Assembly (NCBI RefSeq): GCF_007665395.1
Contig: NZ_VDND01000004.1
Location: forward strand, 62,001 to 126,000
DNA length: 64,000 nt
Direction of reading: 5' to 3'
Origin: Pseudomonas oryzihabitans
GTDB taxonomy: Bacteria; Pseudomonadota; Gammaproteobacteria; Pseudomonadales; Pseudomonadaceae
Shown here: positions 55,085 through 64,000 of the stretch, piece after piece
Layout of the letters: the number at the start of each line of letters is the position of its first letter
Position numbering within the stretch: position 1 is the stretch's first letter
Notes under the pieces: generated by a model
Database searches by the model: none
What the model was told of the DNA's origin: nothing
Seen by the model: only the letters and a program-made list of their open reading frames with translations
Translations under genes and position numbers: made by a program

Positions 55085-55579
55085 GTGAAACTCTGGACCG
55101 ATGCCTTCTCGGATAACGCCTTCATGCCCAAGCGCCACGAATTCGACGTGGCCGACTTCGGTGCCCATGGGGAGAATATGTCGCCGGCGCTGCAGTGGTC
55201 GGATCTGCCCGCCGACGCCAAGAGCCTCGCCCTCACCGTCTATGACCCGGATGCCCCCACCGGCAGCGGTTTCTGGCACTGGGTGGTGGTCAACATTCCG
55301 CTGACTACCCAGGGGCTGGCGGAAGACGCCGGCCGCGCCGACGGCTCGGGCCTGCCCGCGGGCGCCCTGCAGCTGCTCAACGACTATGGCACCCGCGGCT
55401 TCGGCGGCGCGGCGCCGCCCAAGGGCGACAAGCCGCACCGCTACATCTTCCAGCTGCATGCGCTCAAGGTCGACCAGTTGCCGGTACCGGCGGACGCGAC
55501 CAATGCGGTGGGTCGCTTCATGATCCATCTCAACCAGTTGGCCTCGGCGACCTATACCGGTCTCTACGAGATCAAGTAG
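55085..55579 (+). CDS. YbhB/YbcL-family (Raf kinase inhibitor-like) protein
   Basis: 164 residues from a GTG at 55085 with AGGAG before it. No signal peptide, so it is cytosolic. P-D-A-P-T-G-S-G-F-W-H-W-V-V-V-N-I-P and G-Y-G-type turns define the PEBP fold, with Y-I-F-Q-L-H-A-L near the end. The physiological role is unknown. Confidence 0.92.
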   Translation: MKLWTDAFSDNAFMPKRHEFDVADFGAHGENMSPALQWSDLPADAKSLALTVYDPDAPTGSGFWHWVVVNIPLTTQGLAEDAGRADGSGLPAGALQLLNDYGTRGFGGAAPPKGDKPHRYIFQLHALKVDQLPVPADATNAVGRFMIHLNQLASATYTGLYEIK

Positions 55580-55596
55580 GACGAGGGGCGGACGGG

Positions 55597-56400
55597 CTAG
55601 AGCTCGTCCGTCGACATCGCCAGCCTGACGCCGGCAGCGCGCATCTCGGCCAGGAAGGCCTCGCCCTGGGCCTCGAAGCCGGGTACCGAATGGCTGCAGT
55701 CGGTCAGCAATATCAGGTCCTGGCGTCGCGCCGCCGGCCAGTGATCGAGCAGGTCGCGCAGGGTGCTGGCCACGCAATGGGACAGGGCCTCGCCCGCTAC
55801 CAGCAAGGTATCCGCCTGCTGCAGGCGCGCAATGAACCGGGCATCCACGGCGGTCTCGGGATCCTGCGGATCCGGCACCTCGGCGCGCAGCGCCGAATAG
55901 TGCTCGGTATGGGGATTCCCTCCCTTCATCACGAAATCCACCAGGCGGCCCTGGGTCCGCCCCCAGGCATTCAACGCCCGGTGCACGTCCTGCTGCAGCC
56001 CATGGCCCCAGCCGCCCACCAGGCAGTGTTCCGGCCAGATCACCAGGCGATAACGACCGCCCGCTTCCAGGGCCTGGACATAGGCCAGCCCGCGGGCGCG
56101 TGCGGCCGGGTCGCGAGTCTGCCAGCGACCGCTGGCCACCTCGTCCGCGCCGATCTGGGTAAAGGGCGCCGGGGCCTGGCCGGCGGCGTCCTGCCACCAG
56201 TGCGGATGGGCGATATGCAGCGGCTGGTGGGAATCCAGGGTCACCTGCACCCCGGCGAGGCGGGCGCCGAGGCGGTCGACCAGGCCGGCGACGCGTTGCA
56301 GGCCGGCGACCGCGCCGGGCACGGGCAGGGCGGCACCCGGCAGGTCGCAGAAGTCATTCTGCGGATCGATCAGCAACAGCTGCAGCCTGGGCTGGGGCAT
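55597..56400 (-). CDS. Nicotinamidase-like cysteine hydrolase
   Basis: 267 residues from the ATG at 56400. Isochorismatase superfamily with a full triad: Asp12 (L-L-I-D-P-Q-N-D-F), Lys159 (V-M-K-G-G-N) and Cys209 (L-S-H-C-V). Asp56, His58 and the following H-P-H-W resemble the metal site of nicotinamidases. It is longer than PncA (about 210), so the substrate may differ. Divergent to pip, with 131 bp between. Confidence 0.8.
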   Translation of the reverse strand: MPQPRLQLLLIDPQNDFCDLPGAALPVPGAVAGLQRVAGLVDRLGARLAGVQVTLDSHQPLHIAHPHWWQDAAGQAPAPFTQIGADEVASGRWQTRDPAARARGLAYVQALEAGGRYRLVIWPEHCLVGGWGHGLQQDVHRALNAWGRTQGRLVDFVMKGGNPHTEHYSALRAEVPDPQDPETAVDARFIARLQQADTLLVAGEALSHCVASTLRDLLDHWPAARRQDLILLTDCSHSVPGFEAQGEAFLAEMRAAGVRLAMSTDEL

Positions 56401-56531
56401 GGGACTCTCCTCGGGTGACTGGCCACCGATGGTGCGCGGCCATGAGGGGCGAGGCAAGCCCGAGCGGCGTGGAAACCCGGTAAGGTGCAGGTCTATGATG
56501 AAGGGGCTGACCCTGCCCCGCGGAGCGCGAC

Positions 56532-57497
56532 ATGCTGAATCTGTACCCGGAAATCAAGCCCTACGCCCGCCACGAGCTGGCCGTCGAAGCGCCCCATGTG
56601 CTCTATGCCGACGAGAGCGGCTCGCCCGATGGCCTGCCGGTGCTGTTCATCCACGGCGGTCCCGGGTCTGGCTGCGATCGCCTGAGCCGCCGTTTCTTCG
56701 ATCCCAACCTCTACCGCATCGTCACCTTCGACCAGCGCGGCTGCGGCCGCTCCACGCCCTATGCCAGCCTGGAGAACAACACCACCTGGCACCTGGTCGA
56801 GGACATCGAGCGCCTGCGCGAGCACCTCGGCATCGAGCAGTGGGTGCTGTTCGGTGGCTCCTGGGGTTCCACGCTGGCCCTGGCCTATGCCCAGCGGCAT
56901 CCCGAACGGGTCCGGGCAATGGTGGTCCGCGGCATCTTCCTCTGTCGTCCGGTGGATCTGCGCTGGTTCTACCAGGAGGGCGCAAGCCGCCTGTTCCCGG
57001 ATTTCTGGCAGGACTACCTGCATCCCATCGCCGAAGCGGAGCGGGGGGATCTGATCAATGCCTATTATCGGCGACTGACCGGGCCGGACGAGCTGGCGCA
57101 GATGTCCGCGGCCCGCGCCTGGTCCTGCTGGGAAGGGCGCACGGTGACCCTGAGGCCCAACCCGGACGTGCTGGAAAAATTCAGCGAGCACGCCCTGGCC
57201 ATCGCCCGCATCGAATGCCATTACTTCGTCCACGACGCCTTCCTCGAACCGGACCAGTTGCTGCGCGACATGCCGAAGATCGCCCATATCCCGGCGGTGA
57301 TCGTCCATGGCCGCTATGACATGGTCTGTCCGCTGGACAATGCCTGGGCGCTGCACCACGCCTGGCCCGGCAGCGAGCTGCAGATCATCCGCGACGCCGG
57401 CCATGCGGCGAGCGAGCCCGGTATCTGCGATGCCCTGGTGCGGGCGACCGACCAGATCGCCCGACAACTGCTCGATCTGCCCCAGGAGGCGGAGTGA
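56532..57497 (+). CDS. pip: Proline iminopeptidase
   Basis: 321 residues, alpha/beta hydrolase of family S33. The nucleophile Ser110 is in G-G-S-W-G-S; the oxyanion region is H-G-G-P-G-S-G. The catalytic Asp is in H-G-R-Y-D-M-V-C-P and His in D-A-G-H-A. It cleaves N-terminal proline from peptides. dtd starts inside its last codons (GTGA overlap). Confidence 0.96.
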   Translation: MLNLYPEIKPYARHELAVEAPHVLYADESGSPDGLPVLFIHGGPGSGCDRLSRRFFDPNLYRIVTFDQRGCGRSTPYASLENNTTWHLVEDIERLREHLGIEQWVLFGGSWGSTLALAYAQRHPERVRAMVVRGIFLCRPVDLRWFYQEGASRLFPDFWQDYLHPIAEAERGDLINAYYRRLTGPDELAQMSAARAWSCWEGRTVTLRPNPDVLEKFSEHALAIARIECHYFVHDAFLEPDQLLRDMPKIAHIPAVIVHGRYDMVCPLDNAWALHHAWPGSELQIIRDAGHAASEPGICDALVRATDQIARQLLDLPQEAE

Positions 57498-57931
57498 AGG
57501 CGCTGCTGCAGCGGGTCAGCCGCGCCAGCGTCGACGTCGAGGGCGCCACGGTCGGCGCCATCGGCCCGGGCTTGCTGGTGCTGGTCGGTATCGAACCCCA
57601 GGATGACGAGGCCGCTTGCGCGCGGCTGCTCAAGCGCCTGCTGGAGTACCGCGTCTTCGCCGATGGCGAGCAGCGCATGAACCTGTCGCTGCAGGATGTC
57701 GCCGGCGGTCTGCTGCTGGTGTCCCAGTTCACCCTGGCCGCCGATACCCGCAGCGGGCGGCGGCCGAGCTTTTCCACGGCGGCCCCGCCCGCCCAGGGCG
57801 AGCGTCTCTTCGGCCATCTGGTCAACCTGGCCCGCGACCTGCACCCGGAGGTTCAGACCGGCCGTTTCGGTGCCGATATGCAGGTTTCCCTGACCAACGA
57901 CGGACCCGTGACATTTTTATTGTCGATTTAG
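57494..57931 (+). CDS. dtd: D-aminoacyl-tRNA deacylase
   Basis: 145 residues from a GTG at 57494. It frees D-amino acids mischarged on tRNA. The S-Q-F-T-L-A-A-D motif and the C-terminal [10 protein letters not shown] (with the cross-subunit Gly-Pro) are both present. It is coupled to pip. A short GGGCGC/GCGCCC hairpin follows the stop, without a T run. Confidence 0.97.
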   Translation: MKALLQRVSRASVDVEGATVGAIGPGLLVLVGIEPQDDEAACARLLKRLLEYRVFADGEQRMNLSLQDVAGGLLLVSQFTLAADTRSGRRPSFSTAAPPAQGERLFGHLVNLARDLHPEVQTGRFGADMQVSLTNDGPVTFLLSI

Positions 57932-58099
57932 TGAGGGCGCCCCTTACAGCGCCCTGCCAAGTGTCTATGATTGCGCAGTTCGAGTTTGAACGGTCGTCCA
58001 ACCGGGGAATCATTGACCCCTGGGGGAGTCGGACCCTTGCCTATCCGTTTCGCGACCTTGGGTCGCCAAACGTATTCGTACGCTGATTTAGGAGGCTGC
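57932..58099 (+). promoter_or_regulatory. Upstream region of opgG
   Basis: 168 bp that must hold the opgGH promoter unless it is read through from dtd. It contains GCGACC-TTG-GGTCGC (58052-58066), a small hairpin, and AGGAGG just before the GTG. I cannot name a promoter with confidence. Confidence 0.35.
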
Positions 58100-59665
58100 G
58101 TGTTATCTCATTCCAAAGTTAAGCCGGGCAAGCAGGGCTTTGCCCTCGTCGGGCTCTCCGTCGCACTGGGCCTGTTCAGTGCTCAGGCCCTTGCCTTCAG
58201 CCTGGACGATGTGGCCGCCAAGGCCAAAGAACTCTCCGGCCAGAAGTTCGTCGCGCCCAAGAGCAACCTGCCCGCATCCTTCAGCGGCATGAAGTATGCC
58301 GACTATCAGCAGATCACCTTCAATCAGGACAAGGCCTACTGGAAGGATGCCAAGACGCCCTTCCGCCTGAATTTCTACCACGAAGGCATGCACTACAGCG
58401 TGCCGGTGAAGATCAACGAGGTCACCGCGAACAATGTCGAAGAGATCAAATACGATCCCTCGATGTTCAATTTCGGCAACCTGCAGGTCGACCAGTCCCA
58501 ACTCAAGGACCTCGGCTTCGCCGGTTTCAAGGTGCTCTATCCGCTGAACAAGGCGGACAAGAACGACGAGCTGATGACCATGCTCGGCGCCAGCTACTTC
58601 CGCGTGATCGGCAAGAACCAGGTCTATGGCCTGTCCGCCCGCGGCCTGGCCATCGACACCGCGCTGCCGTCCGGCGAGGAATTCCCACGCTTCACCGAAT
58701 TCTGGGTCGAGCAGCCCCAGTCGGATCGCCGCAACCTGGTGATCTATGCGCTGCTGGATTCGCCCCGGGCCACCGGTGCCTACCGGTTCGTGCTGACCCC
58801 CGGCAAGGACAGCACCGTCGACGTCGAAGCCAAGGTGTTCCTGCGTGACAACGTCAACAAGTTGGGCATCGCGCCGCTGACCAGCATGTACCTGTTCGGC
58901 CCCAACCAGCCGAGCGCCCAGGTCAACTACCGTCCGGCCCTGCACGACTCCAACGGCCTGGCCATCCATGCCGGCAACGGCGAGTGGCTGTGGCGTCCGC
59001 TGAACAACCCGCGCCGGCTGTCGGTCAGCACCTACACCATCGAGAATCCGCGCGGCTTCGGTCTGCTGCAGCGGGGTCACGAGTTCTACCGGTACCAGGA
59101 CCTGGACGAGCGTTACGACAAGCGTCCCAGCGGCTGGGTCGAGCCCAAGGGCGATTGGGGCAAGGGGCACGTCGAGCTGGTGGAAATCCCCACGCCGGAC
59201 GAGACCAACGACAACATCGTGGCCTTCTGGACGCCGGATACGCTACCGGAGAAGGGCCAGCCGATCGATGTCGCCTATCGCCTGCACTTCACCACCGACG
59301 AGCCCAACCTGCACACCAAGGACCTGGCCTGGGTCGCCCAGACCCGTCTGTCCACCGGTGACGTGCGCCAGTCCAACCTGGTGCGCCAGACCGACGGCAG
59401 CCTGGCCTACATCATCGATTTCGAGGGGCCGAATCTCGACGACCTGCCCGAGGATTCGCAGGTCGGCTCCCAGGTCAGCCTGGACGCCAACGGTGAACTG
59501 GTCGAGAACTCTGTGAGATACAACCCGGTTACCAAGGGTTATCGCCTGACCCTGAGACTCAAGGTCAAGGATCAGACCAAGCCGGTGGAAATGCGCGCCA
59601 ACCTCGCCCAGGGTGACAAACCTCTCAGCGAAACCTGGACTTACCAGCTACCTGCCAATGAATAA
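58100..59665 (+). CDS. opgG: Glucans biosynthesis protein OpgG (MdoG)
   Basis: 521 residues from a GTG at 58100 with AGGAGG before it. A signal peptide (about 1-33, ending A-L-A-F) sends it to the periplasm, where it helps branch osmoregulated periplasmic glucans. The N-terminal beta-sandwich starts at [15 protein letters not shown]; conserved N-P-R-R-L and [16 protein letters not shown] segments follow. It overlaps opgH by 8 bp. Confidence 0.95.
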   Translation: MLSHSKVKPGKQGFALVGLSVALGLFSAQALAFSLDDVAAKAKELSGQKFVAPKSNLPASFSGMKYADYQQITFNQDKAYWKDAKTPFRLNFYHEGMHYSVPVKINEVTANNVEEIKYDPSMFNFGNLQVDQSQLKDLGFAGFKVLYPLNKADKNDELMTMLGASYFRVIGKNQVYGLSARGLAIDTALPSGEEFPRFTEFWVEQPQSDRRNLVIYALLDSPRATGAYRFVLTPGKDSTVDVEAKVFLRDNVNKLGIAPLTSMYLFGPNQPSAQVNYRPALHDSNGLAIHAGNGEWLWRPLNNPRRLSVSTYTIENPRGFGLLQRGHEFYRYQDLDERYDKRPSGWVEPKGDWGKGHVELVEIPTPDETNDNIVAFWTPDTLPEKGQPIDVAYRLHFTTDEPNLHTKDLAWVAQTRLSTGDVRQSNLVRQTDGSLAYIIDFEGPNLDDLPEDSQVGSQVSLDANGELVENSVRYNPVTKGYRLTLRLKVKDQTKPVEMRANLAQGDKPLSETWTYQLPANE

Positions 59666-62255
59666 CTCCACCCGTGATACCTCGGTCGCCGCTGCGGGCG
59701 ACTACCTCGAACACCTGCCGCTGCCCGCCGGGCAGCGGCAGGCGCTGGATCCTGCGGCCGATGTCGAGACGCTGCACCGGCAACTGGCCGGTGCCCGGGG
59801 GGAGGGCGCCCAGGGCGCCGATGCGGTCATCGCCTCCACCGAGGCCCGTCTCGCGGCGGGTTGGGATGACACCCTGGATGACGGCGAGCTGCTGGGCGCC
59901 GACGCCCAGGGGCGGGTCTTCATCAAGGCCACGCCGCCCATGACCCGTTCCATGATGGTGCCCGATCCCTGGCGCACCAATCCCGTGGCGCGGAGCTGGA
60001 AGCGCCTGCTCGGCCGCAAGGACCACAGCCGATGGCAGCCGGATCCCGAGGCAGACGCCCATGCGCACTGGCGCAAGGTGGGTTCCTTCCGGCGCTTCAT
60101 TCTGCTGATCCTCATGCTGGTGCAAACCGGCATCGCCACCTGGTACATGAAGGCCGTGCTGCCCTATCAGGGCTGGGCGCTGGTCGATCTCGGCGAGGTC
60201 TATCGCCAGGGTTGGGGCGAATCCATTCGCCAGGTACTGCCCTATGTGGTGCAGACCAGCATCCTGCTGCTGTTTGCCTTGCTGTTCTGCTGGGTGTCCG
60301 CCGGCTTCTGGACCGCCCTGATGGGCTTCTGGCAGCTGCTCAGCGGTCGCGACAAGTACAGCATCTCGGCCAGCTCCACCGGCACCGAGCCGATCGATCC
60401 GCAGTCGCGGACCGCCCTGGTCATGCCCATCGCCAACGAGGATGTCCCACGTGTCTTCGCCGGCCTGAGAGCAACCTACGAGTCGGTCCGCGCCAGCGGC
60501 GAGCTGGAGCACTTCGACTTCTTCATCCTCAGCGACAGCAACGACCCGGACAAATGTGTGGCCGAGGAGAAGGCCTGGCTGGAGCTGTGCCGCGAGGTCG
60601 GTGGCTTCGGGCACATCTTCTATCGCCGTCGTCGCCGTCGGGTGAAGCGCAAGAGCGGCAACATCGACGACTTCTGCCGGCGCTGGGGCAGCCAGTACAA
60701 ATACATGGTGGTGCTCGACGCCGACAGCGTCATGAGCGGCGAATGCCTGGCCAGCCTGGTCCGGCTGATGGAAGCCAACCCCCGGGCCGGCATCATCCAG
60801 ACCGCGCCCAAGGCCTCCGGCATGGATACCCTGTACGCCCGTCTGCAGCAGTTCGCCACCCGGGTCTATGGACCGCTGTTCACCGCCGGCCTGCACTTCT
60901 GGCAGCTGGGTGAATCCCACTACTGGGGCCACAACGCCATCATTCGGGTCAAGCCGTTCATCGACCACTGCGCCCTGGCCCCGCTGCCGGGCACGGGTTC
61001 GTTCGCCGGTGCGATTCTCTCTCACGACTTCGTCGAAGCGGCGCTGATGCGGCGTTCCGGCTGGGGCGTGTGGATCGCCTACGACCTGCCGGGCAGCTAC
61101 GAAGAACTGCCACCGAACCTGCTGGACGAACTCAAGCGCGACCGTCGCTGGTGCCACGGCAACCTGATGAACTTCCGGCTGTTCCTGGTTAAGGGCATGC
61201 ACCCGGTACACCGCGCGGTGTTCCTCACCGGGGTGATGTCCTACCTGTCGGCGCCGCTGTGGTTCCTCTTCCTGGTGTTGTCCACGGCGCTGCTGGCGAT
61301 CCACAAGTTGCTGGAGCCCCAGTACTTCTTCCAGCCCCGGCAGCTGTTCCCGGTCTGGCCCCAGTGGCATCCGGAGCAGGCCATCGCGCTGTTCTCCACC
61401 ACCTTGATCCTGCTGTTCCTGCCCAAGCTGCTCAGCGTGGTGCTGATCATCGCCAAGGGGGCCAAGGAGTTCGGTGGCGGCCTGCGGCTGTTCCTGTCCA
61501 TGATGCTGGAGATGCTCTTCTCGGTGCTGCTGGCACCGGTGCGGATGCTGTTCCACACGGTGTTCGTGACCGCCGCCTTCCTAGGCTGGTCGGTGCAGTG
61601 GAATTCGCCCCAGCGGGACGACAACGACACGCCCTGGAGCGAAGCCTTCCGCCGCCATGGTTCGCAGATGCTGCTCGGTCTGATCTGGACCGCCGGTGTG
61701 GCCTGGCTGGACCCGCGCTTTCTCTGGTGGCTGTCGCCCATCGTAGTCTCGCTGATCCTGTCGGCGCCGGTCTCGGTGATCTCCAGCCGCACCAACCTGG
61801 GGCTGGGCAGTCGTCGCCATCACCTGTTCCTGATCCCGGAGGAATACGCTCCGCCGCGCGAGCTGGTGGCCACCGACGAATACCTGCACCTGAACAACCG
61901 CAATGCCCTGACCAAGGGCTTCCTGCGCGCCACTGTCGATCCGGTGCTCAATGCCCTGGCCATCGGCATGGCCCGCGGTCGTCACGGCAAGGTGGTGGAG
62001 CCGGCACGCCGGCTGCGCGAAGAGCGGGTGGCCCGGGTCCTGGCCGCCGGTCCCGAGAAGACCAAGGGCGACGACCAGTGGCGTCTGCTCAGCGATCCGG
62101 ACGGCATGGCGCAGCTGCACCTGCAGGTCTGGAAGGCCGAAGAGCACCGCAACTGGCGGGAAGCCTACGCCACCCTGCGGCCGCGCTCCCACAGCGACTC
62201 GGCCGCGGATGCTGCAGCCAGTCCCGCCAACCTGACCCCGCGGCCCGCCTCCTGA
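59658..62255 (+). CDS. opgH: Glucans biosynthesis glucosyltransferase OpgH (MdoH)
   Basis: 865 residues from the ATG at 59658, inside the end of opgG. Inner-membrane family 2 glycosyltransferase that makes the beta-1,2 glucan backbone from UDP-glucose. V-V-L-D-A-D-S-V-M gives the catalytic Asp pair and D-R-R-W-C-H-G-N-L the C-terminal R-W motif; about eight membrane helices flank the catalytic domain. A strong terminator follows. In enteric bacteria OpgH also links nutrient state to cell size; that role is not established here. Confidence 0.96.
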   Translation: MNNSTRDTSVAAAGDYLEHLPLPAGQRQALDPAADVETLHRQLAGARGEGAQGADAVIASTEARLAAGWDDTLDDGELLGADAQGRVFIKATPPMTRSMMVPDPWRTNPVARSWKRLLGRKDHSRWQPDPEADAHAHWRKVGSFRRFILLILMLVQTGIATWYMKAVLPYQGWALVDLGEVYRQGWGESIRQVLPYVVQTSILLLFALLFCWVSAGFWTALMGFWQLLSGRDKYSISASSTGTEPIDPQSRTALVMPIANEDVPRVFAGLRATYESVRASGELEHFDFFILSDSNDPDKCVAEEKAWLELCREVGGFGHIFYRRRRRRVKRKSGNIDDFCRRWGSQYKYMVVLDADSVMSGECLASLVRLMEANPRAGIIQTAPKASGMDTLYARLQQFATRVYGPLFTAGLHFWQLGESHYWGHNAIIRVKPFIDHCALAPLPGTGSFAGAILSHDFVEAALMRRSGWGVWIAYDLPGSYEELPPNLLDELKRDRRWCHGNLMNFRLFLVKGMHPVHRAVFLTGVMSYLSAPLWFLFLVLSTALLAIHKLLEPQYFFQPRQLFPVWPQWHPEQAIALFSTTLILLFLPKLLSVVLIIAKGAKEFGGGLRLFLSMMLEMLFSVLLAPVRMLFHTVFVTAAFLGWSVQWNSPQRDDNDTPWSEAFRRHGSQMLLGLIWTAGVAWLDPRFLWWLSPIVVSLILSAPVSVISSRTNLGLGSRRHHLFLIPEEYAPPRELVATDEYLHLNNRNALTKGFLRATVDPVLNALAIGMARGRHGKVVEPARRLREERVARVLAAGPEKTKGDDQWRLLSDPDGMAQLHLQVWKAEEHRNWREAYATLRPRSHSDSAADAAASPANLTPRPAS

Positions 62256-62274
62256 GGAGGCGCTCCGCGCATTG

Positions 62275-62309
62275 AAAAGCCCCGGTGTCGCGAGACGCCG
62301 GGGCTTTTT
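62275..62309. terminator. Bidirectional terminator, opgH / rsmE
   Basis: AAAAGCCCCGGTGTC and GACGCCGGGGCTTTTT form a strong stem with A and T runs on both sides, between the convergent opgGH and tat-rsmE units. Confidence 0.93.
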
Positions 62310-62339
62310 CTTGTCCCTGATCGGGCTAAGACAGGCGGG

Positions 62340-63050
62340 CTAGAACAGACGGGCCAGCAGGGCGGGTACGGCATTCTCCACCCGCAGGATGCGCTCGCCG
62401 AGCTGGACGGGCGCCAGACCCGCTTCCTGCAGCTTTTCGACCTCGTAGGGTATCCAGCCACCCTCCGGACCGATCGCCAGCGTCACGGGCTCGCTGAGGG
62501 CGCGAGGGCAGGCCGGATAGTCACCCGGATGCCCGACCAGGCCGCGCGAGCCCGCCGCGAGGCCCGGCAGGCGATCCTCGACGAAGGGCTTGAATCTCTT
62601 TTCGATCAGCACTTCCGGCAGCACCGTGTCCCGCGCCTGTTCCAGCCCCAGGCGCAGCTGCTCCTCGATGGCCTGAGGCTCCAGGAAGGGGGTCTGCCAG
62701 AAGCTCTTTTCCACTCGGTAGCTATTGAGCAGCACCAGGCGCTCGACACCCATGGCCGCGACGGTCTGCAGCACTCGGCGCAGCATCTTCGGTCGTGGCA
62801 GGGCGAGCAGCAGGGTGAGCGGCAGCTTGGCGGGAGGCGGCTGGTCGAGGGTCACCTGCAGGCAGGCCCGGTCCGCAGCGAGGGCGTCTAGTCGGCCCCG
62901 GCCCATCAGGCCGCCGAGCAGGCCCACGCGCAACTGATCACCGGCCTGGGCCTGGTGGACGTCGCGGAGATGGGCGAGACGGCGTTGATCGCGCAGCACG
63001 ACCTGGTCGGCGGCCGTGAAGTCGGCCGCCTCGAGCAGGATCAGGTTCAC
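62340..63050 (-). CDS. rsmE: 16S rRNA m3U1498 methyltransferase RsmE
   Basis: 236 residues from a GTG at 63050, overlapping the tatC stop (GTGA). SPOUT-type knot enzyme: L-A-I-G-P-E-G-G-W and L-G-E-R-I-L-R-V-E-N-A forming the AdoMet-binding knot, plus an N-terminal PUA-like domain. It is translationally coupled to tatC. Confidence 0.96.
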   Translation of the reverse strand: MNLILLEAADFTAADQVVLRDQRRLAHLRDVHQAQAGDQLRVGLLGGLMGRGRLDALAADRACLQVTLDQPPPAKLPLTLLLALPRPKMLRRVLQTVAAMGVERLVLLNSYRVEKSFWQTPFLEPQAIEEQLRLGLEQARDTVLPEVLIEKRFKPFVEDRLPGLAAGSRGLVGHPGDYPACPRALSEPVTLAIGPEGGWIPYEVEKLQEAGLAPVQLGERILRVENAVPALLARLF

Positions 63051-63844
63051 GGGCGTTCGGCGGGCGGTTGCGCGTCGGCGCTGCTGTCGTCGGCGCCCAG
63101 GGGTCTTTCACGCTTTTGCACGAAGCGGCCGAACAGCAGGCCGATCTCGAACAGCAGCCACATGGGCACGGCCAGCATGGTCTGGGAGAAGACGTCCGGC
63201 GGCGTCAGCAACATGCCGACCACGAAGCAGCCGATGATGACGTAGGGGCGGATCTTCTTCAGGTAGGCGACGTCGACCACGCCGATCCAGATCAGCAGCA
63301 CGGTGGCCACCGGAATCTCGAAGGCCGCGCCGAAGGCGAAGAACAGCGTCAGGATGAAGTCCAGGTAGGCATTCAGGTCCGGCATCATCATGGCGCCTTC
63401 CGGCGTGATGCTGCTGAAGAAATGGAAGATGATCGGGAACACCAGGAAGTAGGCGAAGGCCATGCCGGCGTAGAACAGCACGATGCTGGAGATCAGCAAC
63501 GGGATGGCCACCTTCTTCTCGTGCCGATAGAGGCCGGGCGCCACGAAGCTCCAGACCTGATGCAGGATCACCGGCATGGCGATGAACAGCGAGACCACCA
63601 GGGTCAGCTTGAAGGGCGCGAGGAACGGCGAGGTGACGTCCGTGGAGATCATGGTCGCGCCTTCGGGCAGCACGCGCCGGATCGGCTCGGAGGCGAAGGC
63701 ATAGATCTTCTGGGCGAAATAGAACAACCCGAGAAAGATCAGGAAGGTGGCCAGCACGCACCTGAGGATGCGCGTACGGAGTTCGGTCAGGTGCGAGACC
63801 AGGGGCATTTCCTGGTCGTCGTGGTCGGAGGGCTTGTCGCTCAT
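63047..63844 (-). CDS. tatC: Twin-arginine translocase subunit TatC
   Basis: 265 residues, six membrane helices. The N-terminal M-P-L-V-S-H-L-T-E-L-R-T-R and the F-x-x-E equivalent region (A-F-G-A-A-F-E-I-P) that binds twin-arginine signals are clear. It is coupled to tatB (ATGA) upstream and rsmE (GTGA) downstream, giving tatB-tatC-rsmE. Confidence 0.97.
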   Translation of the reverse strand: MSDKPSDHDDQEMPLVSHLTELRTRILRCVLATFLIFLGLFYFAQKIYAFASEPIRRVLPEGATMISTDVTSPFLAPFKLTLVVSLFIAMPVILHQVWSFVAPGLYRHEKKVAIPLLISSIVLFYAGMAFAYFLVFPIIFHFFSSITPEGAMMMPDLNAYLDFILTLFFAFGAAFEIPVATVLLIWIGVVDVAYLKKIRPYVIIGCFVVGMLLTPPDVFSQTMLAVPMWLLFEIGLLFGRFVQKRERPLGADDSSADAQPPAERP

Positions 63845-64000
63845 GGTGCTCTTGGCGGCGTCTGCGGCGGATCCTGCGGGCGTTCGGCAACCACGTCCTG
63901 GGGCATGGGCGGGGCAGCGGCGGCAGGGGGCGTCTGGGCTTCCGGCGTGGCAGCGCCAGGCTTGGGCCGGTTGTCGCGCTGCTCCATGGAAAGGATATGC
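63841..64000 (-). CDS. tatB: Sec-independent translocase subunit TatB (3' part only)
   Basis: The gene runs off the right edge; about 52 C-terminal residues are visible, beginning H-I-L-S-M-E-Q-R and continuing as a Pro/Ala-rich tail. TGA overlaps the ATG of tatC. The tail is poorly conserved, so the call rests mainly on position and composition. Confidence 0.85.
   Translation of the reverse strand, partial: HILSMEQRDNRPKPGAATPEAQTPPAAAAPPMPQDVVAERPQDPPQTPPRAP

Noticed and set aside
59625..61556. 643-codon open frame antisense to opgH
   Set aside because: Opposite a conserved glycosyltransferase; His/Gln/Gly-rich shadow without signals.

Overview
The window is chromosomal DNA of a gammaproteobacterium, very probably Pseudomonas. 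It is GC-rich, densely coding and full of ATGA/GTGA translational overlaps. It carries gene blocks I know from Pseudomonas: hemA-prfA-prmC-moeB-murI, lolB-ispE-tRNAGln-prs-rplY-pth-ychF, fis-purH-purD-retS, gcbA to speA, opgG-opgH and tat-rsmE. Species cannot be fixed from this alone. Compared from memory with P. aeruginosa PAO1, it joins at least four blocks that lie apart there (around PA4673-PA4642, PA0428-PA0432, PA4856-PA4839 and PA5080-PA5069). No prophage, transposase, CRISPR array or rRNA operon was seen.

Layout. 1-6 kb is the accessory part: the end of a cysteine hydrolase, three LysR regulators, a small lipoprotein, an MFS exporter and a secreted protein built of 26-residue repeats. 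Between 1.73 and 2.37 kb is a non-coding stretch holding a 7-bp tandem repeat, a 99-bp direct repeat and a 98-bp inverted-repeat element. 6-13 kb, minus strand, holds translation and nucleotide housekeeping (ychF, pth, rplY, prs, tRNA-Gln, ispE, lolB, a TPR lipoprotein). 13-18.5 kb, plus strand, holds tetrapyrrole entry, release factor 1 and its methylase, an MoeB-like protein, glutamate racemase and PagL. 18.5-24 kb holds a photolyase, a LitR-like MerR regulator and a DUF523/DUF1722 protein behind tandem TTGTACAA boxes, then an FAD oxidoreductase and an SDR protein; this looks like a light or DNA-damage response group. 24-29 kb holds ferrochelatase and pyrimidine/purine salvage. 29-33.5 kb holds the RNA helicase RhlE2, metF and ahcY, the last two behind an S-adenosylhomocysteine riboswitch. 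33.5-41 kb holds a YciA-type thioesterase, the hybrid sensor RetS, purD, purH, fis and dusB. 41-48 kb holds a DUF3426 zinc-ribbon protein, prmA, accC-accB, aroQ and dsbD. 48-54 kb holds the diguanylate cyclase GcbA, a DUF2333 protein, a Nudix hydrolase, a SUI1 protein and speA. 54-64 kb holds two lipoproteins, a YbhB protein, a nicotinamidase-like hydrolase, pip, dtd, the osmoregulated periplasmic glucan genes opgGH, rsmE, tatC and the end of tatB.

Most interesting signals beyond the genes: (1) the last third of ispE drops to about 50% GC, uses codons otherwise avoided here (AGA, TTA, CTA, ATA) and contains two strong palindromes plus a sigma70-like promoter pointing at tRNA-Gln/prs; (2) the LitR-photolyase operon has tandem TTGTACAA boxes, and its regulator lacks the cobalamin-ligand motif; (3) the rhlE2 leader holds four consecutive hairpins; (4) a 30-bp motif is shared upstream of two small exported-protein genes; (5) the SAH riboswitch has a readable expression platform.
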